Below are positions 45,931 to 54,352 of a DNA stretch of 64,000 bases, one piece after another. The notes below the pieces were generated by a model. That model saw nothing but the letters and a program-made list of their open reading frames with translations. It searched no databases and was not told the DNA's origin. The position numbers and the translations under genes are program-made. Every line of letters begins with the position of its first letter. Within the stretch, counting starts at the first letter, position 1. Origin of the DNA: Roseiarcus sp963732155 (GTDB lineage: Bacteria; Pseudomonadota; Alphaproteobacteria; Rhizobiales; Beijerinckiaceae); assembly GCA_963732155.1 (NCBI GenBank), contig CAVSYB010000013.1:186001-250000 (forward strand), in the 5' to 3' direction.

Positions 45931-47082
45931 TCACGTCTCCGCCGCCTGAATGGTTTTGGGCGGGAGCCGGCGCCTGGCGTCGTTGACTTTGATCATCCCC
46001 TTGGCCCATCGGGCGGCCAGAGGGAGCGCAAGCTCTTGGTCATGTGACGGAGCGGCCGGCGAATGCCAGGCGCCAACGTCGCCACTGTCGGCCTGTCTTG
46101 CCGCCCTGTACTCCCTCGGCGACTTGCCGACTTCGCGGCGAAACCGCGTGGCGAAGTATTGGCTGGTGTCGAAGCCGCACGAGGCGGCGATATCGGTGAT
46201 GCTGCGGTCGGGTTCGGCTCCGAGCAGTTCGCGCGCTCGTTTGATGCGCAGGCCGTTGAGGTAGTCCATTGGCGAAATATTGGTGATTTCGACGCAATAG
46301 TTGGAGAACTGCGTTCGGCCAAGACCGCAAGCCTCCGCCATGGCCTCGAGCGCCCAGGGCTCCTCCACGCTGCCGGCGAGGCTGTCCAGAAACAGCGCCA
46401 CCGTGCGCCGAGATGACGCCAGGTAGGTGTCGAGGGGAACGGGCTGGCTGCTCAGGAGCGTGAGAACTTCGAGGAGGGTGGCGTTGATCTGAATCTTCAG
46501 CCGCGACATCAGCGCCGGGTCGTCCCGCCGCCGGGTCAGATCGGCCAGCGCTTCAAACGCATTGCGGAGGCCGGCGTTGGCGGGCCAGACAGGTTGCTCG
46601 TTCGACTGCAGAAGAGTGGTCAGCGCGACGATCTCCGGGCGCGACAGGACAAGCCACTTCGGCCAGCGCCATTCCTGATTTGGACGCCGCACGCCGACAT
46701 CGAGAATGACCCAGTGCATCCGGCACGCCGGCAGCACAGGGAAGCCGAGCCGATGACTTTGCCAGGGCCGCGTGATCGTGAGATGGCCGGGCGTCAGTTC
46801 GTAGCGCTTGTCGTCCACCCCGAATCCAACGCGCCCGCGCGACAGGAAAGCGAACTCAATCCCTTCATTGCGGTGCCAATCCAGCGCGAAGGTCTGGTCG
46901 CGCGGGGCGTCCCAGTAACCGACCGTTTTCAACTCCCGCATTTCATGGGCCGGCAGCCGGTCGCCGGGGTAGGCGCCGCGGGCGAGCGCCCGCATTTCGA
47001 CCTCGCCGGCGTCGGCGGCGATGCGCAGCGGCTTGCAGGTGTCGGCGTGGAATACCGCAAGATCGTCGAAGAAACTGACCAC
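45931..47082 (-). CDS. AraC-family transcriptional regulator
   Basis: Regulator of 383 residues. The N-terminal part contains a cupin-like sensing region (RGRVGFGVDDKRYELTPGHL, TITRPWQSHRLGFPV). The C-terminal 100 residues hold two helix-turn-helix units: AMAEACGLGRTQFSNYCVEI and DIAASCGFDTSQYFATRFRR then EVGKSPREYR, the AraC signature. GTG 47082 lies five bases from GGAGG and fits better than ATG 47121. It is divergent from the SGNH/ribose-type importer operon, which it probably controls in response to a sugar. Confidence 0.88.
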   Translation of the reverse strand: MVSFFDDLAVFHADTCKPLRIAADAGEVEMRALARGAYPGDRLPAHEMRELKTVGYWDAPRDQTFALDWHRNEGIEFAFLSRGRVGFGVDDKRYELTPGHLTITRPWQSHRLGFPVLPACRMHWVILDVGVRRPNQEWRWPKWLVLSRPEIVALTTLLQSNEQPVWPANAGLRNAFEALADLTRRRDDPALMSRLKIQINATLLEVLTLLSSQPVPLDTYLASSRRTVALFLDSLAGSVEEPWALEAMAEACGLGRTQFSNYCVEITNISPMDYLNGLRIKRARELLGAEPDRSITDIAASCGFDTSQYFATRFRREVGKSPREYRAARQADSGDVGAWHSPAAPSHDQELALPLAARWAKGMIKVNDARRRLPPKTIQAAET

Positions 47083-47199
47083 GCTCCCCTCCCCGTTTTG
47101 TATAATATTTACCGCCAGCATATCTTGAAAGACCGGCCATGGAAAGGCTCGTTACTCTCTCGCCCGCTCGACGCAGCCGGCTGGACGAGGAGAACGGCG

Positions 47200-47844
47200 G
47201 TGAAGTTGGTCCTGGCCTACGGCAATTCGAATACCTGGGGCTACGCGACGCTCGCGCGCCCTGACGGGCGATACAGGCCCGACGAGCGCTGGCCGGGGGT
47301 CCTGCGCAAGTCGCTCGGCGACGAGTGGCTGGTCGTCGAGGAGGGCCTCCCGGGCCGCACGACAGTGAACGACGACCCCGTCGAGGGTCTCGAGAGGAAT
47401 GGCCGCACATACCTGTTGCCGTGCCTTCTCACGCACCGACCCATCGACGTTTTCGTAATCATGCTCGGCACCGTCGACCTCAAGGCGCGCTTTAACAAGA
47501 CGGCATGGGAGATCGCGGCCGGCGTCGGCGCGCTTGTCACAATTGTGAAGTCGGCGGCGGTGGGGCCGAACGCCGACACGCCGCAGATCATCATCATCTG
47601 TCCGCCGCCAACGCTTTCCGACCTCAAGGAGTTCAGCGACCTCTTTGCCGGCGGACACGAAAAATCACGGCAGCTCTCCCGTCACTACCAAGCGATGGCG
47701 GCTCAACTGGGCGCGCATTTTCTCGATGCCGGAAAGCTGGTGAAATCGAGCGTCACGGACGGATTCCATCTTGATCCGACCGAACATGCATCCCTCGGCC
47801 GCGCCGTCGCCGGCGAGATTCGCCGCATATCCCCGGGAGCCTGA
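47200..47844 (+). CDS. SGNH hydrolase-like protein with altered catalytic blocks
   Basis: Protein of 214 residues similar along its length to the SGNH hydrolase at 20720-21346. Block I is AYGNSNTWG (GNS instead of GDS), block II LPGRTT, block III LGTVDLK (Val in place of the oxyanion Asn), and block V DGFHLDPTEHASLG with Asp/His kept. It may have weak or changed esterase activity. GTG 47200 is seven bases from GAGGAG. First gene of the sugar-importer operon, so removal of acyl groups from an imported sugar is a reasonable guess. Confidence 0.82.
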   Translation: MKLVLAYGNSNTWGYATLARPDGRYRPDERWPGVLRKSLGDEWLVVEEGLPGRTTVNDDPVEGLERNGRTYLLPCLLTHRPIDVFVIMLGTVDLKARFNKTAWEIAAGVGALVTIVKSAAVGPNADTPQIIIICPPPTLSDLKEFSDLFAGGHEKSRQLSRHYQAMAAQLGAHFLDAGKLVKSSVTDGFHLDPTEHASLGRAVAGEIRRISPGA

Positions 47845-49400
47845 TGCTCACCATGGCGGCAAACTCCCAAGCGGCGGACGCTTCTTCCGTCGAGCCCGCG
47901 ATCGAGGCGCGCGGCGTCACGAAAGCGTTCTTCGGCGCGCTTGTGCTCGACCGCGTGGACTTCTCTGTCGCCCGCGGCGAGGTGCACGGCCTCATCGGCA
48001 AGAACGGCGCCGGCAAATCCACTCTCCTCAAGATTCTCAGCGGCGCGCAACCTCCGGACAAGGGCGAGATCATCCTCGCCAACCGGGCGCGCAGCGCGCT
48101 CAACCCCCTCGAAGCCCGCCGCGCCGGCATCGCAGTCGTCTATCAGAACCCCGAACTTCACCATGACCTTTCGGTCGCCGCGAACATCTTCCTCGGGGCC
48201 GAGCCGCGCACGCGCCTGCGCCTGATCGACGACGACGCAATGGTCCGCGATGCAAGCGCGCTGCTGACGCGGCTCGGTCTCTCCCTCCCGGCGGAGCGCA
48301 CACTGGGCGAACTGGACATCGCCGACCGCCAGCAAGTCGCAATCGCCAAGGCGGTCCGCGAGCGGGCGAAGGTGCTTCTGCTCGACGAGCCGACTTCCGC
48401 GCTGAACAAGAGCCAGGTCGACTTCCTGTTTCGCCTGATCCGCGGCCTGAAGCGCGACGGGATGGCGGTCGTCTACATTTCCCATCACCTGGACGAGGTT
48501 CTGGCGATCTCCGATCGCATCACCGTATTGCGAAACGGACGACGGGTTGGGGTGGTCGACGCGCGCACTGTCGATAGAGACAGGCTCATCGAGATGATCG
48601 TCGGCAGAGCTGTCCGGGCGCACCCCCCGTCGGCGCGGAGCCGCAAGACCGTTCGGCCGCTCCTTTCTCTGCGGTCCGTTTCGCTTCCCGGCCAACTCAA
48701 CAACATTTCGCTCGAGGTCGGCGCCGGCGAAATCGTGGGCCTGACCGGGCTCACCGGGGCCGGGGCGCGCGCGCTTGCCTCGGCGATCGGCGGCATCGAA
48801 CCGGTGATCGGCGGCATCACGCTCGAGGGCAAAGCTTTCGCGCCGCCGTCAGTTCACGAGGCGATCCGCAGCGGCGTTGTCTATGCGCCGGAAGACATGC
48901 GCGGGCGCGGCCTTGTCATGCCGCTGTCGGTCGCCGCCAACATCTCCCTCGCGCATCTCGCAAGCGTGGCGCTTGGCTGGTGGATCGACCTTTCAAAAGA
49001 AAAATCGGCCGCGGCCGGGGTGATCAGGCGTCTGGATATCGCGCCGCGCGATCCCGATCGGGAAGTCCAGCTCCTCAGCGGGGGCAACCAGCGGAAAACA
49101 TTGATTGGCCGCGCGATTTTCGCCGACGCCAGGTTGTTCGTCCTCGAAGAGCCGACACAGGGCGTGGACGTCGAGGCGCGACGCCAGATTCACGACCGGC
49201 TGAGAGAACTCGCCGACAAGGGCGCCGCGATCGTTTTCGTCTCCACCGACCTCGAGGAGCTGATCGACCTGGCCGACCGCATTCTCATTCTTCGCGGGGG
49301 CGGCATCGACCGTGAAGTTCTCCCATACGGCCTGACGCCCGATCGCCTGCTTGCCGCAATCCAGTTCGGAGAGAATCGCGGGGCGGCGATCCATGGCTGA
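47844..49400 (+). CDS. ribose-type sugar ABC transporter, double ATPase (RbsA/MglA-like)
   Basis: Two fused ABC domains in 518 residues. Domain 1 has Walker A GKNGAGKST and Walker B VLLLDEPTSALNKSQ with ISHHLDEVLAISDRI. Domain 2 has the usual degenerate Walker A (GLTGAGARALA), signature LSGGNQRKTLIGRAI and LFVLEEPTQGVDVEARRQI. The degenerate second site is normal in RbsA/MglA proteins. Its ATG overlaps the SGNH stop, and its end overlaps the permease start by 8 bases. Confidence 0.94.
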   Translation: MLTMAANSQAADASSVEPAIEARGVTKAFFGALVLDRVDFSVARGEVHGLIGKNGAGKSTLLKILSGAQPPDKGEIILANRARSALNPLEARRAGIAVVYQNPELHHDLSVAANIFLGAEPRTRLRLIDDDAMVRDASALLTRLGLSLPAERTLGELDIADRQQVAIAKAVRERAKVLLLDEPTSALNKSQVDFLFRLIRGLKRDGMAVVYISHHLDEVLAISDRITVLRNGRRVGVVDARTVDRDRLIEMIVGRAVRAHPPSARSRKTVRPLLSLRSVSLPGQLNNISLEVGAGEIVGLTGLTGAGARALASAIGGIEPVIGGITLEGKAFAPPSVHEAIRSGVVYAPEDMRGRGLVMPLSVAANISLAHLASVALGWWIDLSKEKSAAAGVIRRLDIAPRDPDREVQLLSGGNQRKTLIGRAIFADARLFVLEEPTQGVDVEARRQIHDRLRELADKGAAIVFVSTDLEELIDLADRILILRGGGIDREVLPYGLTPDRLLAAIQFGENRGAAIHG

Positions 49401-50364
49401 CGCCGCGGCGCCGCAAGCGACAGACGGCGAGCCGAGGCCCGCCCTCTCACGGCCCTGGCGGTTCGGTCGCTACGCGCTTCTCATCACGCTGGTGGCCGTC
49501 GTGATCGTCACGGCGGTTGGCAATCCGCGCTTCCTGTCGGCCGGCAATCTTCTCAATATCCTGTTCCAGGTCTCGACGCTCGGCATTGTCGCCACCGGGC
49601 AGACCATGCTGCTCATCGCTGGCGGACTCGATCTCTCCGTCGGCGCGGCCTTATCGGTGGCCGGGCTGGTCACGGCGATTGTGATCTTCAGCACCGGCTC
49701 CGTGACAATCGGCGTCGCCTCCGGGCTCGGCGCCGGGACGCTCATTGGCGCGATCAATGGGCTGCTCGTCGCCACCAACCGCGCCACGCCATTCATCATC
49801 ACGCTCGGCACGATGACGTTCCTTCAGGGGCTCGCCATCATCATCAGCGGAGGCAGCCCGATCAACGGGGCCGGCGCCCTCTTCGCGCTGTTCGGTCTCG
49901 GCAGCACGCTCCGCGTGCCGAATCCGTTCTACGTTTTCGCAGCAACTCTGGGGGTCGTATTTTTTGTGCTCCGGCGCACGATGCTGGGGCGCTACGCCTT
50001 CGCGGTCGGCGGCAACGAGGAGGCGGCGCGCCTGTCCGGCGTGCCGGTGCGGCAAATCAAGATCGGTCTCTACGCGCTCAACGGAATGATTGTCGGAGTC
50101 GCGGCGATCGTCCTTACCGGCATCCTCAATTCGGCGCTGCCCAACATGGGCGTCGGCTATGAATTGCGGGCAATCGCGGCCGTCGTCATCGGCGGCACGC
50201 CGCTCACCGGCGGGCGCGGAACGGTCCTCGGCACGCTCGGCGGCGTGCTGCTGCTTGGACTTGTGTCGAACAGCATGAATCTTCTGGGCGTCGGCGCGAA
50301 TTATCAGAGCGCCGTTCTCGGGCTGATCATCACCGCCGCGGTGCTTCTGCAGCGAAAAAGCTAG
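49393..50364 (+). CDS. ribose-type sugar ABC transporter permease (RbsC-like)
   Basis: Inner-membrane permease of 323 residues with about nine helices. Landmarks: NPRFLSAGNLLNILFQVSTL, GIVATGQTMLLIAGGLDLSV, ATNRATPFIITLGTMTFLQG, and GVPVRQIKIGLYALNGMIVG. It forms the pore with the double ATPase, to which it is joined by overlap. Confidence 0.94.
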   Translation: MADAAAPQATDGEPRPALSRPWRFGRYALLITLVAVVIVTAVGNPRFLSAGNLLNILFQVSTLGIVATGQTMLLIAGGLDLSVGAALSVAGLVTAIVIFSTGSVTIGVASGLGAGTLIGAINGLLVATNRATPFIITLGTMTFLQGLAIIISGGSPINGAGALFALFGLGSTLRVPNPFYVFAATLGVVFFVLRRTMLGRYAFAVGGNEEAARLSGVPVRQIKIGLYALNGMIVGVAAIVLTGILNSALPNMGVGYELRAIAAVVIGGTPLTGGRGTVLGTLGGVLLLGLVSNSMNLLGVGANYQSAVLGLIITAAVLLQRKS

Positions 50365-50423
50365 CGGAAAGTGAGCATGCCGGAATCTCCCGGTGCGTTC
50401 GTGTGGGAAAAGGGAGAAGCGAA

Positions 50424-51422
50424 ATGTCCAGACTGAAGTGGAGACTCGCGTTGGCCGCGGCGATGATGCTGCTGCCGGCCGGGGCGCAAGCGCAGCAGAA
50501 GTCGATCGCTTTCATGCGCGCGGGCCCTGATCCGTATTATCAATTCGGAATGGAGGCGGCGCAGACGGCGGCCAAAGATCTCGGCGTCGACCTCCCCACC
50601 TACAACGCCAACAACGACTCGACCCAGGAACTCGCCAATATCCAGGACGCCATCACCAAGGGCGTCGGCGGCATCCTGATCTATTCCGTATCGTTGTCGT
50701 CGGAAAAGGCGGCGATCGCCCAGGCGCAGAAAGCCGGCGTGCCCATTTTCTTCCAATATGGCTACGATCCCGCGCTGCTCAAGGATACCGCCGGCTTCAT
50801 GCAGATCGACGTCGGCACTTTCGCCAAGCCGCTTGGCGAGTGGGTCGGCAAGCAAGTTCCGGAAGGCGAGGTCGCGATCGTCAGCGGCAAGCTGGGTCGC
50901 GGCGACGCGGAAGCCTATTCCGCTGGCTTCAAGGAAGGCCTGAAAGCGTCCGGGTCCAAGGCCCAGGTCGTCGCCGAGGCGCCGGGCGACTGGAACAGGC
51001 AACAAGCTCTCGACGCCGTCGCACAGATCCTGACAGCCCATCCCAATCTCAAGGCGCTCTACGTCCATAACGAAGACATGGCGGTCGGCGCATCGATCGC
51101 GATCGAACGCGCCGGCAAGACGGGCCAGGTCATCATGGTCTCCGGGAATGGCGCGCCCTATGGTCTCGACCTCATCAAGGCGGGCAAGCTCGCGCTGACC
51201 AACGCCAACCCGCCGTCGATCGCCTCGGTGATGGCGCTGCGGTTGCTGATCGGCGTCATCGACAAGAAGGTCGAACCGGGCCGCTACTATGACGCTCCGA
51301 CGCAGTTGATCGACAAGACCAACCTCGATCACGCCACCCGCTGGGATGCGCCGCCGGCGCAAGTCGAGAGCTGGCTGGCCCAACCGCTGCCGCAGCCGGT
51401 GATACCCCCGCCCGCGCACTAG
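50424..51422 (+). CDS. ribose-type sugar ABC transporter, periplasmic binding protein
   Basis: Binding protein of 332 residues with signal peptide (WRLALAAAMMLLPAGAQAQ) and the type I periplasmic fold: SIAFMRAGPDPYYQFGMEAA, LYVHNEDMAVGASIAIERAG, and IIMVSGNGAPYGLDLIKAGK. ATG 50424 is preceded by GGGAGAAGCG. Last gene of the operon and followed by a strong hairpin. The ligand may be a sugar or sugar alcohol; the AraC regulator upstream fits. Confidence 0.92.
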   Translation: MSRLKWRLALAAAMMLLPAGAQAQQKSIAFMRAGPDPYYQFGMEAAQTAAKDLGVDLPTYNANNDSTQELANIQDAITKGVGGILIYSVSLSSEKAAIAQAQKAGVPIFFQYGYDPALLKDTAGFMQIDVGTFAKPLGEWVGKQVPEGEVAIVSGKLGRGDAEAYSAGFKEGLKASGSKAQVVAEAPGDWNRQQALDAVAQILTAHPNLKALYVHNEDMAVGASIAIERAGKTGQVIMVSGNGAPYGLDLIKAGKLALTNANPPSIASVMALRLLIGVIDKKVEPGRYYDAPTQLIDKTNLDHATRWDAPPAQVESWLAQPLPQPVIPPPAH

Positions 51423-51435
51423 CTCAGGGTCACGC

Positions 51436-51487
51436 GGAGGTCGTGGTCGGCTGTCAGACGTCCAGCTAAAAGTCGATCACGACCTCC
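51436..51487 (+). terminator. strong hairpin after the sugar-importer operon
   Basis: A 14-pair stem, GGAGGTCGTGGTCG with CGATCACGACCTCC (one G-T pair), encloses 24 bases, starting 13 bases after the stop. No T-run is present. A small inner GCTG/CAGC stem sits in the loop. Likely a terminator or a 3' stability element. Confidence 0.55.
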
Positions 51488-51909
51488 CGTTCGCATGGTG
51501 ACCGGGTCTCGCGGGACTCCCGCTATCGGCGGATAGCTTCAGCCGGGAAGCCGGCGTCGCGCGGCCAGCCAGGCGATCCGCTTTCAGTAATTTTGATCGG
51601 TTGACCGCCGCGGATTACGGGGGGGTGCGAAGACAGGATGCGCATTGCCGCGACGGCGTCCTGTCGGCCTCGCCGGCGAGGCTGAACAAAGCACAAGCCG
51701 CCCGCCGCGCGGATCGCCCCGAATCGTGTCCGCGGCTCGGCGCGCGCGTCACATGCGCCTCAACAAATCCTTAACACGTGGGGGAATAAGACTTGATTCG
51801 TCCGAATTATTCGGGCGCGTTGGGCGCGCGCGTGAACGTCTCTCCATGTTCGGCGCGTCGCCAAGGCCATGACGGCAGTCTCTTTTCTTCACCAGAAAGG
51901 CGAACGGTC
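51488..51909. other. intergenic region, no gene seen
   Basis: About 420 bases without a supported gene. A short palindrome, CCGAA-TTA-TTCGG, lies near 51804. Nothing else recognised. Confidence 0.45.
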
Positions 51910-52146
51910 ATGCTCATTCCCGAAATCTCCCAGGTCGGCGGACGAACCTCCGACTCCGGCCGACGGGAGCCCGCCGCAAACCCGCGCCGCGCGCCGGCGG
52001 TTGCTGCGACGCCGACGCAAGTCGAGCCGCCGGCGTTCGACGCCGGCGAAGACCTCGAGGCGGACGAATTGGCCGCCGCGACGCCGCAGCCGGGCATGAC
52101 CCTCGCCGGCGCTCTGGCGGCCTATGCCTCGGTACTGACGCTCTGA
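51910..52146 (+). CDS. small hypothetical protein, Ala/Pro-rich
   Basis: Frame of 78 residues starting MLIPEISQVGG, with AAAGG nine bases before the ATG. The sequence is rich in Ala, Pro and Glu (APAVAATPTQVEPPAFDAGE) with no recognisable domain or signal peptide, and may be largely disordered. Supported only by an open frame, a plausible ribosome site and codon bias. Confidence 0.4.
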   Translation: MLIPEISQVGGRTSDSGRREPAANPRRAPAVAATPTQVEPPAFDAGEDLEADELAAATPQPGMTLAGALAAYASVLTL

Positions 52147-52265
52147 TCGCACGAGGCCCGCCGGCCGCCGCGCGCGCCGGCGGATCGGAGCGTCCGGTCA
52201 TCGCGGCGTGCGCTTGTTCCCTCGCGCTTCTGCTCGGCGCCTGCGAGCCGTCCGGCGAGCAGGAG

Positions 52266-52445
52266 ATGGCGACCTGCCATGCGCGGGCGCAGCGCGCCTA
52301 TCCGCAGGAGGCAACCCCGCGCTCGGAAAAATGGGACGAATATATGAAGGCGTGCATGGCGACCGAGGGATACAAATTCAACGCGGTCTCCTTCGATTGC
52401 GGCCATGGCGACGTCTATGAGGACGCCGCCTGCTACGTGCGGTAG
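52266..52445 (+). CDS. small Cys-containing protein, probable lipoprotein with unclear start
   Basis: From ATG 52266 the frame gives 59 residues with four spaced cysteines: ATCHARAQRAYPQ, MKACMATEGYKFNAV, FDCGHGDVYEDAACYVR. The pattern C...YP...CM...GY.F...C...CY recalls small alphaproteobacterial lipoproteins. The frame stays open upstream and there encodes CACSLALLLGACEPSGEQE, a good lipobox (LLGAC), but I find no ATG, GTG or TTG for it. The real protein therefore probably begins near 52143-52200 at a non-standard codon, or a base is missing. Confidence 0.5.
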   Translation: MATCHARAQRAYPQEATPRSEKWDEYMKACMATEGYKFNAVSFDCGHGDVYEDAACYVR

Positions 52446-52474
52446 TCGCGCGGATCGGCGTGAACCGCCGCTGG

Positions 52475-53227
52475 CTACCTGTTCTTCTCTCCACCCTGCG
52501 CGAGCAGTCGGTAGCGCGCCAAACGCTCGTAGAGCGGCTGCGCCGCCTCGGCGATCGGCTTCAGCGCGTCGGGCAGGTCGTCGAAGCGCGCTGGCGCGGG
52601 CGGCGGCCCGAAGCCGGTGGAGCGCTCGACCGCCTCGTACCACGCCGGCGCCCAGACGCCGTCACTGTCGCGCTTGCCCGCCGGCCAGGCCAGCATCGCC
52701 TCGTCGAAGGCGACGCCGCAGGCCGCGCACAGCGCGCCGAGCGCGCCGCGCGGATCGGCGAGCACGTCGGCGCCGTCGACCACCGGCGGCGCTTTGCCGA
52801 GCCGGTCGGCGGCGCGCTCGAACAGCGCGACCTGGGCCGGCAGGCCGATCTCGTCGAGGGTAAAAGCCTGACGCTTGCGCGCATAGGACGCCAGCACCGC
52901 CGTGGGGTCGCGGATCAGGAAGGCGTTGACGACGCCATCGGTCCAGTCGCGGCCGAATCCGGGAAGCATGTGATGGGTCATATGCTTCTGGTACCACAGC
53001 GTCCGGCCGCCCGGCAGCGGCCCGGTCAAATGCGCGGCGACCCCGCGCCAGTCGGTCGGCTGCGCGGCGATCACCTCTTCGCGCATCGGGTGGTCGAGCC
53101 CGGTGGCGGTGAGATAGGCGCCATAGAAAGGCTCGTCGCTGACCGCGCAATCGGCGCGGGCGCCGAACGCGCGCATCATCGCGGTCGAGATGTTGCGCGG
53201 GCCCGACCACATCGCGATCCTCGTCAT
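52475..53227 (-). CDS. sulfotransferase-like protein
   Basis: Protein of 250 residues starting MTRIAMWSGPRNISTAMMRA, with a P-loop-like PAPS-binding motif SGPRNIST at the N-terminus, then FLIRDPTAVLASYARKR, the typical sulfotransferase 3'-phosphate region. Its start overlaps the stop of the aminotransferase gene by four bases (ATGA), so the two are co-translated. Members next to class IV aminotransferases are often labelled as branched-chain aminotransferase-like; the reaction is not known. Confidence 0.75.
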   Translation of the reverse strand: MTRIAMWSGPRNISTAMMRAFGARADCAVSDEPFYGAYLTATGLDHPMREEVIAAQPTDWRGVAAHLTGPLPGGRTLWYQKHMTHHMLPGFGRDWTDGVVNAFLIRDPTAVLASYARKRQAFTLDEIGLPAQVALFERAADRLGKAPPVVDGADVLADPRGALGALCAACGVAFDEAMLAWPAGKRDSDGVWAPAWYEAVERSTGFGPPPAPARFDDLPDALKPIAEAAQPLYERLARYRLLAQGGEKNR

Positions 53228-54180
53228 GCCGCGCGCCCCCGCGCCTCTTCGGCCTCCAGCGCCTTGTAGAGCGCGCGCAGGCGCCGCGTCATCGGCCCCG
53301 AGGCGTCGGCGGCCTCGCCCGACGGCTCGCCGATCGGGCGGCCGTCGACGCGCGCCACCGGCGTCAGGCCGGCGAAGGTGCCGGTGACGAACGCCTCGTC
53401 CGCGCCATAGACGTCGAACAGCGAGAAATCGCGCTCGAAGGCGGGAATGCCGGCGCGCCGCGCCGCGCGCAACACCGCCTCGCGCGTGATGCCGGCGAGG
53501 CAGAAGCCGCCGCCCGAGGTCCACAGCTCGCCCTTCCGGACGATGAAGAAATGGGTCGAGTTGCAGGTCGCGACGAAGCCGCGGTCGTCGAGCATCAGCG
53601 CCTCGTCGGCGCCCGCCTCCATCGCCTGGATGCAGGCGAGGACGCAGTTGAGCTTGGAATGCGAATTGAGCTTCTGGTCCTGCTCGGCCGGCCCGGTGCG
53701 CCGGATATGGACGGTGAACAGCTTCAGGCCGTTGGCGAACATTTCCGGGCGCGGCAATTTCCATTCGGGGATGATGACGATCGTCGCGTCCCCGATGGTC
53801 AGGCGCGGGTCCTGATAGGGCGAGCGTTTCTTGCCGCGCGTGACCATCAGGCGGATATGCACGCCGTCGCGCATGCCGTTGGCCTCGATCGCGTCGAACA
53901 GCCGGCCGGCGAGCGCCGCGCGGCTGAGGCCGATGTCGATGCGCAGCATTTTCGCGCCGTCCCACAGCCGGTCGAAATGCCGGTCGAGGAAGGCGATGCG
54001 CCCGGCGATCAGCCGCAGGCCCTCCCAGACGCCGTCGCCGAGCACGAAGCCGGAATCGAACACCGACACTTTCGCCTCGTCGCGCGGCGTCAAAACGCCG
54101 TTGACGCTGATCAGGACATGGTCGTTTCTCGCATCGCCGACGTAATCCTGCGTTCCGCCGGCGGCCTCCGTCTCTTGCAT
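53224..54180 (-). CDS. class IV aminotransferase (BCAT/D-amino acid type)
   Basis: PLP enzyme of 318 residues moving amino groups between 2-oxo acids. Seen: VSVFDSGFVLGDGVWEGLRL near the N-terminus, KLNSHSKLNCVLACIQAMEA with the Schiff-base Lys, GADEALMLDDRGFVATCNST and GGGFCLAGITREAVL, all class IV hallmarks. ATG 54180 with GAGGACGCG upstream. Coupled with the sulfotransferase-like gene. Branched-chain versus D-amino acid specificity cannot be decided. Confidence 0.86.
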   Translation of the reverse strand: MQETEAAGGTQDYVGDARNDHVLISVNGVLTPRDEAKVSVFDSGFVLGDGVWEGLRLIAGRIAFLDRHFDRLWDGAKMLRIDIGLSRAALAGRLFDAIEANGMRDGVHIRLMVTRGKKRSPYQDPRLTIGDATIVIIPEWKLPRPEMFANGLKLFTVHIRRTGPAEQDQKLNSHSKLNCVLACIQAMEAGADEALMLDDRGFVATCNSTHFFIVRKGELWTSGGGFCLAGITREAVLRAARRAGIPAFERDFSLFDVYGADEAFVTGTFAGLTPVARVDGRPIGEPSGEAADASGPMTRRLRALYKALEAEEARGRAA

Positions 54181-54352
54181 CGCGTCCTCGGCTCCAAGGT
54201 TCGCTGCCGCGCCGCCCGCGACAATGGCCGCGTCCGCGGCGCGCCGCAAGGCGGCGGCCGGAACGGCGCCTCGCGGAAACGTGATCGGACTTGCTCTCGC
54301 CGCCCTGCTCGTGCAGGGAAGGCGCGGGCGACGGCGGGAACCGGCGGAATCG

